From Micromonospora sp. NBC_00421 (lineage in GTDB: Bacteria > Actinomycetota > Actinomycetes > Mycobacteriales > Micromonosporaceae): 64,000 nt of DNA. Below, in pieces: positions 7,978 to 16,541 of this stretch (position 1 is its first letter; each line of letters begins with the position of its first letter). The notes under the pieces were generated by a model. The model was not told the DNA's origin. It was given only the letters and a program-made list of their open reading frames with translations, and searched no databases. The DNA lies in contig NZ_CP107929.1 of assembly GCF_036017915.1 (NCBI RefSeq), positions 372,001-436,000 of the forward strand, written 5' to 3'. Both the position numbers and the translations under genes were made by a program.

Positions 7978-9825
7978 TCATGAGCGTTCGGTCGAGAGTT
8001 GGTGCGACCCGCCGCCCTCGGCCTTCGCCAACAGGTCACGGAACCGCCCCGCGCCGGCCACCGGGGAGGACCAGACGGAGGTCATCTCCACCAGCCGGGT
8101 CTCCGGTCGCTCCAACCACGACAGGATCCGCTCGGTCTCCTCGGCGGTGGCCCGGGGCACCGGCCCGTGCCCACCCGGTTCGACCGTCTCGGCGGTGGCC
8201 CGGATCGCGGTGATCGTCGGTCGCGGGTGGACGCCCGGCGGAGACACCCCGGCACCGGCGAGCCGTCCGTACCGCACCAGCGCCAGCTCCCAACCGCCCC
8301 CGGTGGCGGGCCGGGCGGCGGCCAGCTCGCCGATCCGGGTCAGCGCGGCCAGCCGCTGCATCCGGACGGCGGCCCGCAGCACCGCCGCCAGCCGGGACCG
8401 CACCACCGCCGCCTCCTCGTAACGGTGCGTCGCCGCCAGTGCCTCGATCCGGGCCAGCAGGGCGTCCACCACCACCTGCGGGTCGCTGGTGGTGGCGGTG
8501 CGGAACGGCGCGACCGCGCGGTCGTCGTACTCCTCGGGGGTGATCTTGTGCTCGCAGGGTGCCGGGCAGCGGCCCAGCTCGGCCAGCGCGCAGGCCGGCG
8601 TGACCGTGCGCAGCGACAGCCGGTGCGTGCACTGGCGCAGCGGCACCGCGTCGTGGAACCCGGCGGCGGCCAGTTCGGCGGCCTGTTTGGAGCGGAACGG
8701 ACCCAGGTAGGCGGTGTCGCCGGGGGCCAGGCCGCGCACCACCGACAACCGGGGGTAAGGCCCGTCGGTCAGCTTGAGCCACACCATCCGCTCCGGATAC
8801 TTCGACCGGCGGTTGTACGGCGGCGCGTGCGCGGCGATCAACCGCAGCTCGCGTACCTCCGCCTCCAGCGGGTGGGCGCACTCCACCGCCTCCACCCGTT
8901 CGGCGGCGGCCAGCATCTCCGACATCCGGGCCCGCTTCTCGGCGGCGGTGAAGTAGCTGCGGACCCGGGTGGCGATGTCGCCGGAGGTGCCGACGTAGAG
9001 CGGCCGGTCGTCGGCGGCCCGGAAGATGTAGACCCCGGGCACCCTGGGCAGCCCGTCGGCCAGGTGCCGCTTGCGCCGCTGGGTGGGGGTGACCGCACGG
9101 GCGAACTCGATCGCCTCGCCGACCGTGTCGACCCGGTGCCCACCGAGCCGGGCGATCAGCCCGTGCAGCACGTCCACGGTGGCTTTGGCGTCGTCCAGCG
9201 CCCGGTGGGTGGGCTGGGTGGTGGTGCGGAAGTAGGCGGCCAGGGTGCCGAGCTTGCGGTTGGGCACCTCGTCGCGGCTGAGCACCCGACGGGCCAGCGC
9301 CGCCGTGTCCAGCACCCGTGGGTTGGGCCAGCGGTAGCCGTGCCGGGCGCAGGCGGCCTTGAGGAACCCGACGTCGTAGGGCGCATTGTGGGCCACCAGC
9401 ACGGCGTCGGCGAGGAACTCCAGGAAACTCGGCAGCACCTGCTCGACCGGCGGGGCGGGGACCAGCATGGCCTGGGTGATCCCGGTCAGCACGGTGATGA
9501 ACGGCGGGATCGGCACCCCCGGGTTGACCAGGGTGCCGAGCACCCCCAGCTCCTCGCCGCCGCGCACCTTGACCGCGCCGATCTCGGTGATGCCCCCGCC
9601 GTCGGGTGAGCCGCCGGTGGTCTCCAGGTCGACCACCACGAACGTCGTCGCGTACAGCGGCAGGGCCGGATCGACGCCGCCGGCCGACTGGTCCAGACCG
9701 GCCAGGGTCTGCTGGACGTACTCCCCAGGTGCCACGGGCGGCAGGCTAACCGTTTGGTGCGACACTCCCGTCACCGCAGCCCCAGGGGCCCCTGCCGGCA
9801 TAGGATGAGAGATCGGCTCACTCAT
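7978..9825 (-). CDS. DEDD 3'-5' exonuclease fused to GIY-YIG/UvrC-like domain
   Basis: About 615 residues if started at the ATG at 9825; an ATG at 9801 or GTGs near 9741-9780 are possible because the start lacks a clear ribosome site. Domain 1 is a DnaQ-like exonuclease (FVVVDLETTGG, HNAPYDVGFL, HRALDDAKATVDVL). Domain 2 is a GIY-YIG nuclease (GVYIFRAADDRPLYVGTSGD). A UVR-like helical pair (ARIEALAATHRYEEAA) follows. The architecture matches M. tuberculosis Rv2191 and its actinobacterial relatives. A role in DNA repair or nucleic-acid trimming is inferred; the real substrate is not known. It is divergent from the NYN gene. Confidence 0.88.
   Translation of the reverse strand: MSEPISHPMPAGAPGAAVTGVSHQTVSLPPVAPGEYVQQTLAGLDQSAGGVDPALPLYATTFVVVDLETTGGSPDGGGITEIGAVKVRGGEELGVLGTLVNPGVPIPPFITVLTGITQAMLVPAPPVEQVLPSFLEFLADAVLVAHNAPYDVGFLKAACARHGYRWPNPRVLDTAALARRVLSRDEVPNRKLGTLAAYFRTTTQPTHRALDDAKATVDVLHGLIARLGGHRVDTVGEAIEFARAVTPTQRRKRHLADGLPRVPGVYIFRAADDRPLYVGTSGDIATRVRSYFTAAEKRARMSEMLAAAERVEAVECAHPLEAEVRELRLIAAHAPPYNRRSKYPERMVWLKLTDGPYPRLSVVRGLAPGDTAYLGPFRSKQAAELAAAGFHDAVPLRQCTHRLSLRTVTPACALAELGRCPAPCEHKITPEEYDDRAVAPFRTATTSDPQVVVDALLARIEALAATHRYEEAAVVRSRLAAVLRAAVRMQRLAALTRIGELAAARPATGGGWELALVRYGRLAGAGVSPPGVHPRPTITAIRATAETVEPGGHGPVPRATAEETERILSWLERPETRLVEMTSVWSSPVAGAGRFRDLLAKAEGGGSHQLSTERS
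9801..9806 (+). promoter_or_regulatory. -10 box (TAGGAT) of the NYN-domain gene
   Basis: TAGGAT fits the actinobacterial TANNNT -10. Transcription from ~9813 would give a ~50-nt leader with GGGAGA just before the ATG at 9863. The same TAGGAT occurs before the M48 protease leader ORF at 12211. Confidence 0.45.
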
Positions 9826-9862
9826 CCGGCGGTGGGCCCGGTCGCGGTGGGAGACTTGCCCC

Positions 9863-11293
9863 ATGCCCCTCACCGAGCCGTACGACGACCACCTCCCGGA
9901 GGAGGGGTCGTCCGCCGCCGCGCCCGAGGCCGGCGGGGACCTGGGTGCGGGGGCGCCCGAGGCCGACCCGGAGCCCACGCTGCCGGAGCCGGAGCCCACG
10001 CTGCCGGAGCCGGTCCGGCAGCGGATCGTGGCGCTCACCGCCGCGGTCCTGCCCGGCCTGCCCGGCGACGAGGTGCCGGTGCCGCTGCGCCGGGTGGCGA
10101 AGTTCGCCCCGAACCGCCGGGCCCGACTTGGCGGTTCGGTCATCGCCGCCCAGCTCACCGCCGATCCGCTGTTCCGGCAGCGGGTCACCGCCCGGGTGCT
10201 GGCCGACGCCGGTGACCTCGGCGCGGCAGTGGTCGAGGGCACCGCGCCGGCCGCCGCCGACCCGGTCGAGGTGGCCGCCCTGGCCTACCTGGTCCGCCCC
10301 CGGGGCTGGCGGGAGCTGATCGACGCCAGTGGCGCGGCGGTCCGCGCCGAGGCGGACAGCGCGGTCGTCGCCGAGCTGGTCCGGGAGGCAGAGCAGCGGG
10401 CCACCCGGGCCGAGCACGACCGGGCGGTGGCCCGGGTGGAGGCGGAGAAACTCCGCGACGAACTGGCCCGGGTCCGCGAGGAGCTGGGCCAGCTCCGGGA
10501 GGAGAGCCGTCAGCTCCAGCGCAACCTGCGGGAGACCCAGGCCCGGGAACGCCGGGCCAACGAGCTGCTCGCCACCGAACGCGGCCGGGCCACCCGGGCC
10601 GCCGCCGACAGCGACGCCGAGCTGCGCCGGGCCCGGGCCCGACTGGCCGAGGCCGAGGCGGCGGCCGGGGTGGCCAAGGCCAGCGCCAAGGAGGCCCGCT
10701 CGGTCGACGACGCCCGGCTGTGGCTGCTGCTGGAGACGATCGGCCAGGCCGCCGTGGGGTTGCGCCGGGAACTGGCCCTGGACCCGGTGGACAAGCTCCC
10801 CGCCGACTTCGTGGCCGACGCCTTCACCGATGCCCCGGTCACCGCCCAGAGCGGGCCGGCGACGCGCGCCCGGGACACCGACGACCCGGCCCGACTCGAC
10901 CAGCTGCTCGCCCTGCCCCGGGCGCACCTGGTCGTCGACGGTTACAACGTCACCAAGCGCGGATTCGGCGAGATGTCCCTGGAACAGCAGCGGAAGCGGC
11001 TGATCACCGGGTTGGGCGGGATCGCCGCGCAGACCGGTGACGAGGTGACGGTGGTCTTCGACGGGGCGGAGCGGATGCACGGCCTGCCGCCCACCCCGCG
11101 TGGGGTGCGGGTGCTCTTCTCCCGCAAGGGCGAGACCGCCGACGAGCTGATCCGCCGGCTGGTCCGGGCCGAGCCACCTGGCCGCCCGGTGGTGGTGGTC
11201 TCCTCCGACCGCGAGGTCGCCGACGGGGTACGCCGGCACGGGGCGTACCCGCTGGGCGCCGACTCGCTGCTGCGCCGGCTGTCCCGCTCCTGA
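9863..11293 (+). CDS. NYN/PIN-like RNase-domain protein with coiled coil
   Basis: 476 residues. An acidic, Pro-rich N-terminus (about 1-50, with a duplicated EPTLPEPEPTLPEP) is followed by a conserved helical region (~50-160) and a long Arg/Glu/Ala coiled coil (~165-290). The C-terminal NYN domain (~355-476) has HLVVDGYNVTKRGFG, VTVVFDGAE and VVVVSSDREVADGVRRHGA, which carry the acidic metal-binding residues of PIN-like nucleases. Homologues with this layout are common in actinobacteria and annotated as RNA-binding NYN proteins. RNA cleavage is inferred from the fold. The gene is monocistronic. Confidence 0.88.
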   Translation: MPLTEPYDDHLPEEGSSAAAPEAGGDLGAGAPEADPEPTLPEPEPTLPEPVRQRIVALTAAVLPGLPGDEVPVPLRRVAKFAPNRRARLGGSVIAAQLTADPLFRQRVTARVLADAGDLGAAVVEGTAPAAADPVEVAALAYLVRPRGWRELIDASGAAVRAEADSAVVAELVREAEQRATRAEHDRAVARVEAEKLRDELARVREELGQLREESRQLQRNLRETQARERRANELLATERGRATRAAADSDAELRRARARLAEAEAAAGVAKASAKEARSVDDARLWLLLETIGQAAVGLRRELALDPVDKLPADFVADAFTDAPVTAQSGPATRARDTDDPARLDQLLALPRAHLVVDGYNVTKRGFGEMSLEQQRKRLITGLGGIAAQTGDEVTVVFDGAERMHGLPPTPRGVRVLFSRKGETADELIRRLVRAEPPGRPVVVVSSDREVADGVRRHGAYPLGADSLLRRLSRS

Positions 11294-11313
11294 GGCCGCA
11301 TCACCGATCGCAT

Positions 11314-11336
11314 GGAACCACCTGCGGTGTGGTTCC
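11314..11336 (+). terminator. Hairpin after the NYN gene
   Basis: An 8-bp perfect stem GGAACCAC/GTGGTTCC with a 7-nt loop, 20 bp after the stop of the NYN gene. No T-run follows. Confidence 0.5.
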
Positions 11337-11454
11337 TGCGAAGGTCAGGGTGGTGCGGGCCGGTCAGGAGCGACGGTGTCGGGCCGGGGCGCTGGTGCTT
11401 CCGACGATGGCGAACCGTGCCGCTGCCTCGGGGAGGGTGATACCCGCGCGTACC

Positions 11455-11494
11455 GGTATGCCTGTCGGGCATAAATATGCCTGACAGGCATACC
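11455..11494. promoter_or_regulatory. 40-bp palindrome built of two TATGCC...GGCATA sites
   Basis: 36 of the 40 positions are self-complementary. It consists of two 17-bp palindromes, TATGCCTGTCGGGCATA (11457-11473) and TATGCCTGACAGGCATA (11476-11492). Their centres lie 19 bp apart, giving four copies of the half-site TATGCC. The outer arms are a perfect 12-bp inverted repeat. This looks like a double-dimer operator (TetR or GntR size), but no regulator gene lies beside it. Confidence 0.65.
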
Positions 11495-11505
11495 ACCCTC
11501 TCGAA

Positions 11506-11676
11506 GTGGTGGGTCATCGCCGCCGCGCGCCGCGCCGCCGCGCCGCCGCGGCCGGCAGGCGGGGTCAGGTCTCCCGGCAGGCCGAGCCGGGCGGGGAGGG
11601 CCCCCGGCAGTGGGCCTTCGCCATCTGCGAGCTGTCGGTGCGCGCGGCATGGGGACGGTCGGTCCCGAGGAGTTGA
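11506..11676 (+). CDS. Possible small protein or gene remnant
   Basis: A 56-codon frame begins with GTG 12 bp after the palindrome and ends TGA at 11674. Its last ~38 codons have G or C in most third positions, unlike the other two frames, and read QWAFAICELSVRAAWGRS. The first half is a low-complexity Arg/Ala stretch from GCC repeats. No clear ribosome site is seen. It may be the decayed end of a gene once controlled by the palindrome. Low confidence. Confidence 0.2.
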   Translation: MVGHRRRAPRRRAAAAGRRGQVSRQAEPGGEGPRQWAFAICELSVRAAWGRSVPRS

Positions 11677-11788
11677 TCACCGGTTGTCCGATTGTGTCGT
11701 ACCCGATGGCTAGTGTCCGACCTGACCGACGGTGCTCGGGTGGTGACGAGGGTCTTCCGCCTGACGCCGCACTGCGTCAGGAGGCACG

Positions 11789-11998
11789 ATGCTCATCGAC
11801 TGCGACGGTTGCCGGGTCCGGGGCGCGGGCTGCGCCGGCTGCCTGGTGACGGCCCTGCTCGACACCGACTCGCCGGCCGCCGGCCTGGGTGTCGCCGAGC
11901 ACCGGGCGATCGAGGTGCTCACCCGCTCCGGCTTCGAGGTGGAGGTGCTGGCCCACGAGACCCACCGCGCCCGGCCCACCCACCGCCGGGTCGCCTGA
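11789..11998 (+). CDS. Small conserved actinobacterial Cys-rich protein
   Basis: 69 residues from an ATG with AGGAGG 7 nt upstream. The N-terminus has a four-cysteine pattern, CDGCRVRGAGCAGC (residues 5-18), followed by a hydrophobic strand and a helix (AEHRAIEVLTRSGFEVEVL). Proteins starting CD-C-VRG--C--C-V are widespread in actinobacteria and unannotated. The cysteines could bind Zn or an Fe-S centre, but this is not shown. The gene stands alone before the M48 protease region. Confidence 0.75.
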   Translation: MLIDCDGCRVRGAGCAGCLVTALLDTDSPAAGLGVAEHRAIEVLTRSGFEVEVLAHETHRARPTHRRVA

Positions 11999-12210
11999 CC
12001 GCCGCCGCCCGCCGGAGGAGGCCGCGCCGCGCCGCCGGCCCGCTGGCCCGCCGGCCCGCTGGCCCGCTGGCTGCCGGTCTGCGGCCCGGGAGCCCGCCGG
12101 CCCGGCCCCCAGGCCCCGGCCCGGGAGCCCACCGGCCGGGGCCTGGGAGTCGACGGTCATTTCGGGTGGGCCCGGGGCACACACCGCGCCGGAGCCACGT
12201 CGGCGGGCCA

Positions 12211-12216
12211 TAGGAT
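12211..12216 (+). promoter_or_regulatory. -10 box (TAGGAT) for the leader ORF/M48 protease
   Basis: TAGGAT lies 29 bp before the leader ATG. A start near 12223 would leave a short 5' UTR carrying the GGAGGAG ribosome site at 12231-12237. Confidence 0.5.
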
Positions 12217-12244
12217 GGGCGCTCACGGCGGGAGGAGCGGCGGC

Positions 12245-12298
12245 ATGACACGGGTACGACGCCACACCCGCAGGCCCGCTCGCGGGGCGTCGAGGTGA
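12245..12298 (+). CDS. 17-residue Arg-rich leader peptide upstream of the M48 protease
   Basis: ATG at 12245 with an excellent ribosome site (GGAGGAG, 7-nt spacing). It encodes MTRVRRHTRRPARGASR, with 7 Arg in 17 residues, and stops at TGA 12296-12298, which overlaps the GTG start of the protease (GTGA). The protease start itself has only a weak ribosome site. Ribosomes finishing this peptide would therefore be placed to start the protease. This is read from sequence; translation is unproven. Confidence 0.5.
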   Translation: MTRVRRHTRRPARGASR

Positions 12299-13554
12299 CC
12301 CCGCGCGGCTGGGCGGTGCTCACCCTGACGGCGTTGGTGCTGGCCCTGCTCGTGGTCGGGGTCCTGCTGGTCCCGTGGCACCGCCCCCCGGCGCCCCGGG
12401 CCGATCAGCTCGCCGCGCTGCGTGACCTGCCCACCGACCAGGTGGCCAGGGGGCGGGCGTTGCAGGCGGCCCTGCGCCCCGGCCGCTACACCGGGCTGGC
12501 CGTCGGGCTGCTGGTGGCCCTGCTGCTCGGGCTGACCCCGCTCGGCGCCCGGCTGGTCGAGTTGGCCGGGCGGCCCTTCGGCGACCACTGGATCGCCCGC
12601 GCCGTGCTCGGCGGGATCGCCGTGGTGCTCGTCGCCGACCTGCTCACCCTGCCCTTCGCCGCCTGGCGGCAGTCGGTGCTGACCCGCTACGGGCTGAGCA
12701 CCCAGGGCTGGGGCGGCTGGACGGTCGACCTGCTCAAGTCGTACGCGCTCAGCGCGGTCGTCGCCGCAGTGGTGCTGCTCGGCTTCTACACAGTCACCCG
12801 GCTCGCCCCACGCTGGTGGTGGGCGTTCGGGGCGGTCGGCGCGGCCGGGCTGGTCGTGCTGCTCTCCTTCGTGCTGCCGGTGCTGGTGGAGCCGGTGTTC
12901 AACAGGTTCACCCCGATGGAGCAGGGCCCGCTGCGCACCGAGCTGACCGCGCTGGCTGCCCGCGACGGCGTACCGGTGCGAGACGTGCTGGTCGCGGACG
13001 CCTCCCGGCGGACCACGGCGGTCAACGCGTACGTCTCCGGTCTGGGGCCGACCCGGCGGGTGGTGGTCTACGACACCCTGCTGCGCGAGGCCACCCCTGC
13101 CGAGGTGACGAGCGTCGTCGCGCACGAGCTGGGCCACGCCAAGGACCGGGACGTCTGGACCGGCACGGTGACCGGCGCGCTCGGTGCCGCCGCCGCGGTC
13201 GTGGCGCTCTACCTGCTCGGCTCCTGGACGCCGCTGTTGCGCCGGGCCGGCGTCGACTCGATAGCCGAGCCCCGGGCGTTCGCGCTGCTGATCGCCCTGG
13301 TGACTGTCGTCGGGCTGGTCGCCGGTCCGGTGCAGGCGCTGATGTCGCGCCGGGTCGAGGCGCGTGCCGACGCACACGCGATGGCGCTCACCGGTGACCC
13401 GGCCACCTTCGAGGCGATGCAACGCCGGCTCGCCGGGGTCAACCTGGCCGACCCGGACCCGCCCCGCTGGGAATACCTCTGGGCGGCGTCGCATCCGTCC
13501 ACGGTGGAGCGGATGGCCGCCGCCCGCGCGTACGCCCGGGAGGCGGGCCGGTGA
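12295..13554 (+). CDS. M48-family (STE24-like) membrane metalloprotease
   Basis: 419 residues. Transmembrane segments lie near residues 7-27, 65-85, 98-120, 147-170, 178-200, 300-320 and 340-360. The zinc site is HELGHAKDRD (around residue 280), with the third ligand in VEARADAHAM. Before it lies a DTLLREATPAEVTSVVAHE stretch typical of CAAX-protease-like M48 enzymes. It cleaves membrane-associated peptides or damaged membrane proteins; the native substrate is unknown. The GTG start is weak by itself and overlaps the leader peptide stop. Its own stop overlaps the pimB start (GTGA), so the two are co-translated. Confidence 0.9.
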   Translation: MTPRGWAVLTLTALVLALLVVGVLLVPWHRPPAPRADQLAALRDLPTDQVARGRALQAALRPGRYTGLAVGLLVALLLGLTPLGARLVELAGRPFGDHWIARAVLGGIAVVLVADLLTLPFAAWRQSVLTRYGLSTQGWGGWTVDLLKSYALSAVVAAVVLLGFYTVTRLAPRWWWAFGAVGAAGLVVLLSFVLPVLVEPVFNRFTPMEQGPLRTELTALAARDGVPVRDVLVADASRRTTAVNAYVSGLGPTRRVVVYDTLLREATPAEVTSVVAHELGHAKDRDVWTGTVTGALGAAAAVVALYLLGSWTPLLRRAGVDSIAEPRAFALLIALVTVVGLVAGPVQALMSRRVEARADAHAMALTGDPATFEAMQRRLAGVNLADPDPPRWEYLWAASHPSTVERMAAARAYAREAGR

Positions 13555-14690
13555 GTCGTACCCTGCTGGTCACCAACGACTTCCCGCCGCGCCCCGGCGG
13601 CATCCAGTCGTTCGTGCACCAGCTCGCCGTCCGCCAGCCGCCCGGGTCGGTGGTCGTCTACGCCTCCAGCTGGCGGGACGCCGCCGAGTTCGACGCCGCG
13701 CAGCCCTTCCCGGTGGTCCGGGACGCCACCCGGGTGTTGCTGCCCACCCCGCGGGTCGCCCGCCGGGCCGCCCGGCTGGCCCGCGAGCACGGCTGCGACA
13801 CCGTCTGGTTCGGTGCCGCAGCCCCGCTGGGTCTGCTCGCCGGTGGGCTGCGGCGGCGCGCCGGCATCCGCCGCGCGGTCGCGCTGACCCACGGCCACGA
13901 GGCCGGCTGGGCGGCCCTGCCCGGGGCCCGCGCCGCGTTGCGCCGGATCGGCCGGGACACCGACGTGGTCACCTACCTGGGCGACTACACCCGGGTACGG
14001 CTGGAACGCGCCCTGCACGGCGTCACCGAACTGCACCGGCTCGCCCCCGGGGTCGACGTGGACATCTACCACCCGTCGGTGGACGGCGCACCGGTGCGGG
14101 CCCGGCTCGGGCTGACCGACCGGCCGGTGGTGGTCTGCGTCTCCCGGCTGGTCCCGCGCAAGGGCCAGGACATGCTGATCCGGGCGCTGCCGACGATCCG
14201 CCGTCGGGTGCCCGACGCGGCGCTGCTGGTGGTCGGCGGTGGTCCCTACCGGGCGACGCTGGAGAAGCTGGCCCGGCAGACCGACGTCGAACGGGACGTG
14301 GTGTTCACCGGTTCGGTGCCGTGGTCCGAGCTGCCGGCCCACTACGCCGCCGGTGACGTCTACGCGATGCCGTGCCGCACCCGCAACCGGGGCCTGGACG
14401 TCGAGGGGCTGGGCATCGTCTACCTGGAGGCGTCGGCGACCGGGCTGCCCGTGGTGGCCGGCGACTCCGGCGGCGCACCCGATGCGGTCCGCGAGGGCGA
14501 GACCGGGTACGTCGTGCCGGGCCGCGACGTCGCCCTGCTCGCCGACCGGGTGGCCACCCTGCTCGCCGACCGGGACCTGGCCCGGCAGCTCGGCGCGGCC
14601 GGGCGGGCCTGGGTGGAGAAGGAATGGCGCTGGGAGACCCAGGCCCGACGGCTGACCGACCTGCTCGCCGGCACCACCTCATCCGGCTGA
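13551..14690 (+). CDS. pimB: GT4 mannosyltransferase, PimB-like
   Basis: 379 residues, GT-B fold. The N-terminus LLVTNDFPPRPGGIQSF and the donor-site region VCVSRLVPRKGQDMLI, GLDVEGLGIVYLEASATGLP, GDSGGAPDAV fit PimB (Rv2188c), which adds the second mannose to phosphatidylinositol mannoside using GDP-mannose at the inner membrane face. The E/GLGIVYLEA motif holds the donor-binding acidic residues. The start is the GTG overlapping the protease stop. Placement near a FadD15-like gene is as in mycobacteria. Family is certain; the PimB assignment rests on length, motifs and synteny. Confidence 0.85.
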   Translation: MSRTLLVTNDFPPRPGGIQSFVHQLAVRQPPGSVVVYASSWRDAAEFDAAQPFPVVRDATRVLLPTPRVARRAARLAREHGCDTVWFGAAAPLGLLAGGLRRRAGIRRAVALTHGHEAGWAALPGARAALRRIGRDTDVVTYLGDYTRVRLERALHGVTELHRLAPGVDVDIYHPSVDGAPVRARLGLTDRPVVVCVSRLVPRKGQDMLIRALPTIRRRVPDAALLVVGGGPYRATLEKLARQTDVERDVVFTGSVPWSELPAHYAAGDVYAMPCRTRNRGLDVEGLGIVYLEASATGLPVVAGDSGGAPDAVREGETGYVVPGRDVALLADRVATLLADRDLARQLGAAGRAWVEKEWRWETQARRLTDLLAGTTSSG

Positions 14691-14780
14691 GCGGCCGCTG
14701 ACCCGACCTCGCCGGGCGGCACCGCCCCGGCATGCGTCCCCACAGCGTCCGGCGCCGTGCCGGTCAGCCCGGTCGGCGGA

Positions 14781-16541
14781 TCAGCGGATCTGCTCGAGGA
14801 TGCGGGCGGCGGGGGCGGGTCGGCCGAAGTGCCAGCCCTGGCCGGCGTCGCAGCCGATGGCCCGGAGCAGGTCCGCCTGGTCGGCGGTCTCCACCCCCTC
14901 GGCGGTGACGGTCAGGTCCAGCGCGTGGGCCAGCGACACCAGCGAGGCCAGAATCCGTTCGTCGGTGCGGCTGGCCGGGTCGACCTGCGGGGTACGCAGC
15001 CCGGTCACGAACTCGCCTGCCATCTTCAGCTCGGTCACCGGCAGGTCCCGCAGGTAGGCCAGGTTGCTGTAGCCGGTGCCGAAGTCGTCGATGGCGATCC
15101 GGACCCCCAGGTCGTTGAGCACCCGCAGGGCACGCACCGGGTCCTCCGCGCCGGCGCTCATCATGGTGCTCTCGGTGATCTCCAGCTGGAGCCGTTCCGG
15201 CGGCAGGCCGGTCTGCGCGAGCAGCCCGCGTACCTCCTGCACCAGATCCGGGCGGTTCACCTGCCGGACGGCGAGGTTGACGCTGACGAACGGCGCCGGC
15301 CGGCCGCCGGCCGCCCAGCTCTCCGCCTCCCGGCACGCCTCGGCGAGCACCCAGCCGCCGAGTCGTACGATCAGCCCGGTCTCCTCGGCCAGCCCGATGA
15401 AGCTGTCCGGGCCGAGCACCCCCAGCTCGGGGTGCCGCCAGCGGACCAGCGCCTCCACCCCGAGCAGGGTGCCGTCGCGCAACGACGTCAACGGCTGGTA
15501 GTCCAGGAAGAACTCGCCCCGGTCCAGGGCGGCGGGGATCGCCGCCGACAGGGCGTACCGGGCCAGCTCGGTGCGGTGCCGGGCCGGGTCGAACAGCGCC
15601 CAGCGGGCACCACCGGCCGCCTTGGCCCAGTGCAGGGTGCTGTCGGCGGCCCGCATCAGCTCGCCCGGGGTGGTGCCGGCCACCGGCCGCTCCACGATGC
15701 CGACGCTGGCCGTGACGCTCAGCTCGTGCCCGTCGACCAGGACCGGCTCGCCGACCGCCGCCAGCGCCGCCTCGGCCGCCTTGACCACGTCGTCGGTGCC
15801 GTCGGTCCGCTCGACCAGGATGACGAACTCGTCGCCGCCGAGCCGGGCCACCAGGTGCTCGCCGAGCGCCCGGCGCAGCCGCCGGGCGACCTGCACCAGC
15901 AGCGCGTCGCCGAGCTGGTGGCCGAGGGAGTCGTTGACCACCTTGAACCGGTCGAGATCGAGGAAGCAGACGCCCACCCGGTCGGCCCCCCGCGCCGGCT
16001 CGGCGATGGCGGCGGCGAGCCGCTCGGTGAACAGGGTGCGGTTGGGCAGGTCGGTGAGGGGGTCGTGGGTGGCCTGGTGGCGGAACCGGGACTCGCTGTC
16101 GCGTAGTGCCCGTTCGGCCTGCGCGCGGGCCACCATGGCGGCCCGGCGGATCGACTCCTGCTCGTCGAGCGTCCGGTCGCGCAGCGCGCGGGCGTATCCG
16201 GTGGTGACGGTGGCGAGGAGCCGGGCCAGCCGGTCGGAGACGTCGTCGCCGACGAGGCCCAGGTCGCGCAGCAGCCGGAGCTGGATGACCTCGACGGTAC
16301 GGCCCAGGCCCTCGGCCGAGGCGATGTGCGCGGCCACCAGTTCGGCGCCCACCTGGTGGCCGACGCGCGGGTCGAACGGCTCGGCGCGCAGCGCGGCGGA
16401 CAGCCGCACGGTGAGCCGTTGCAGCAGCGCCTCCAGCTGGGCCTGGGTCATCGGCAGGTAGCTGGTGCCGGAGACCGCCTTGGCCCAGGCACGGGCGAAG
16501 GTGCCCGGGCGGGACGCGCCGGGGGTCGCCGGCTCACCCAT
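14781..16541 (-). CDS. GGDEF-EAL cyclic-di-GMP protein
   Basis: 586 residues. An N-terminal ~160-residue helical region without a recognised sensor fold (many Arg/Leu, RALRDSESRFRHQATHDPLT at its end) precedes GGDEF (RLGGDEFVIL) and EAL (GVEALVRWRHP). No RxxD inhibitory site precedes GGDEF. The EAL residues needed for catalysis are all visible: EAL, VSVNLA, LEITES, IDDFGTGYSN, LKM, TAEGVET and QGWHFG. Both synthesis and hydrolysis of c-di-GMP are therefore possible. There are no membrane helices. Its start lies 8 bp inside the preceding methyltransferase gene, so the two are translationally linked. Confidence 0.92.
   Translation of the reverse strand: MGEPATPGASRPGTFARAWAKAVSGTSYLPMTQAQLEALLQRLTVRLSAALRAEPFDPRVGHQVGAELVAAHIASAEGLGRTVEVIQLRLLRDLGLVGDDVSDRLARLLATVTTGYARALRDRTLDEQESIRRAAMVARAQAERALRDSESRFRHQATHDPLTDLPNRTLFTERLAAAIAEPARGADRVGVCFLDLDRFKVVNDSLGHQLGDALLVQVARRLRRALGEHLVARLGGDEFVILVERTDGTDDVVKAAEAALAAVGEPVLVDGHELSVTASVGIVERPVAGTTPGELMRAADSTLHWAKAAGGARWALFDPARHRTELARYALSAAIPAALDRGEFFLDYQPLTSLRDGTLLGVEALVRWRHPELGVLGPDSFIGLAEETGLIVRLGGWVLAEACREAESWAAGGRPAPFVSVNLAVRQVNRPDLVQEVRGLLAQTGLPPERLQLEITESTMMSAGAEDPVRALRVLNDLGVRIAIDDFGTGYSNLAYLRDLPVTELKMAGEFVTGLRTPQVDPASRTDERILASLVSLAHALDLTVTAEGVETADQADLLRAIGCDAGQGWHFGRPAPAARILEQIR

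Larger units (their letters stand above)
11294..11788. other. 495-bp stretch without a secure gene
   Basis: It holds a hairpin (11314-11336), a 40-bp near-perfect palindrome (11455-11494) and a low-confidence 56-codon frame (11506-11676). A TAGTGT box at 11711 could promote the small Cys-rich gene, but no good -35 is seen. Confidence 0.6.

Noticed and set aside
11345..11680. 111-codon minus-strand frame across the palindrome
   Set aside because: It changes character on each side of the palindrome, has no ribosome site and is Pro/Arg low complexity. No family resemblance.
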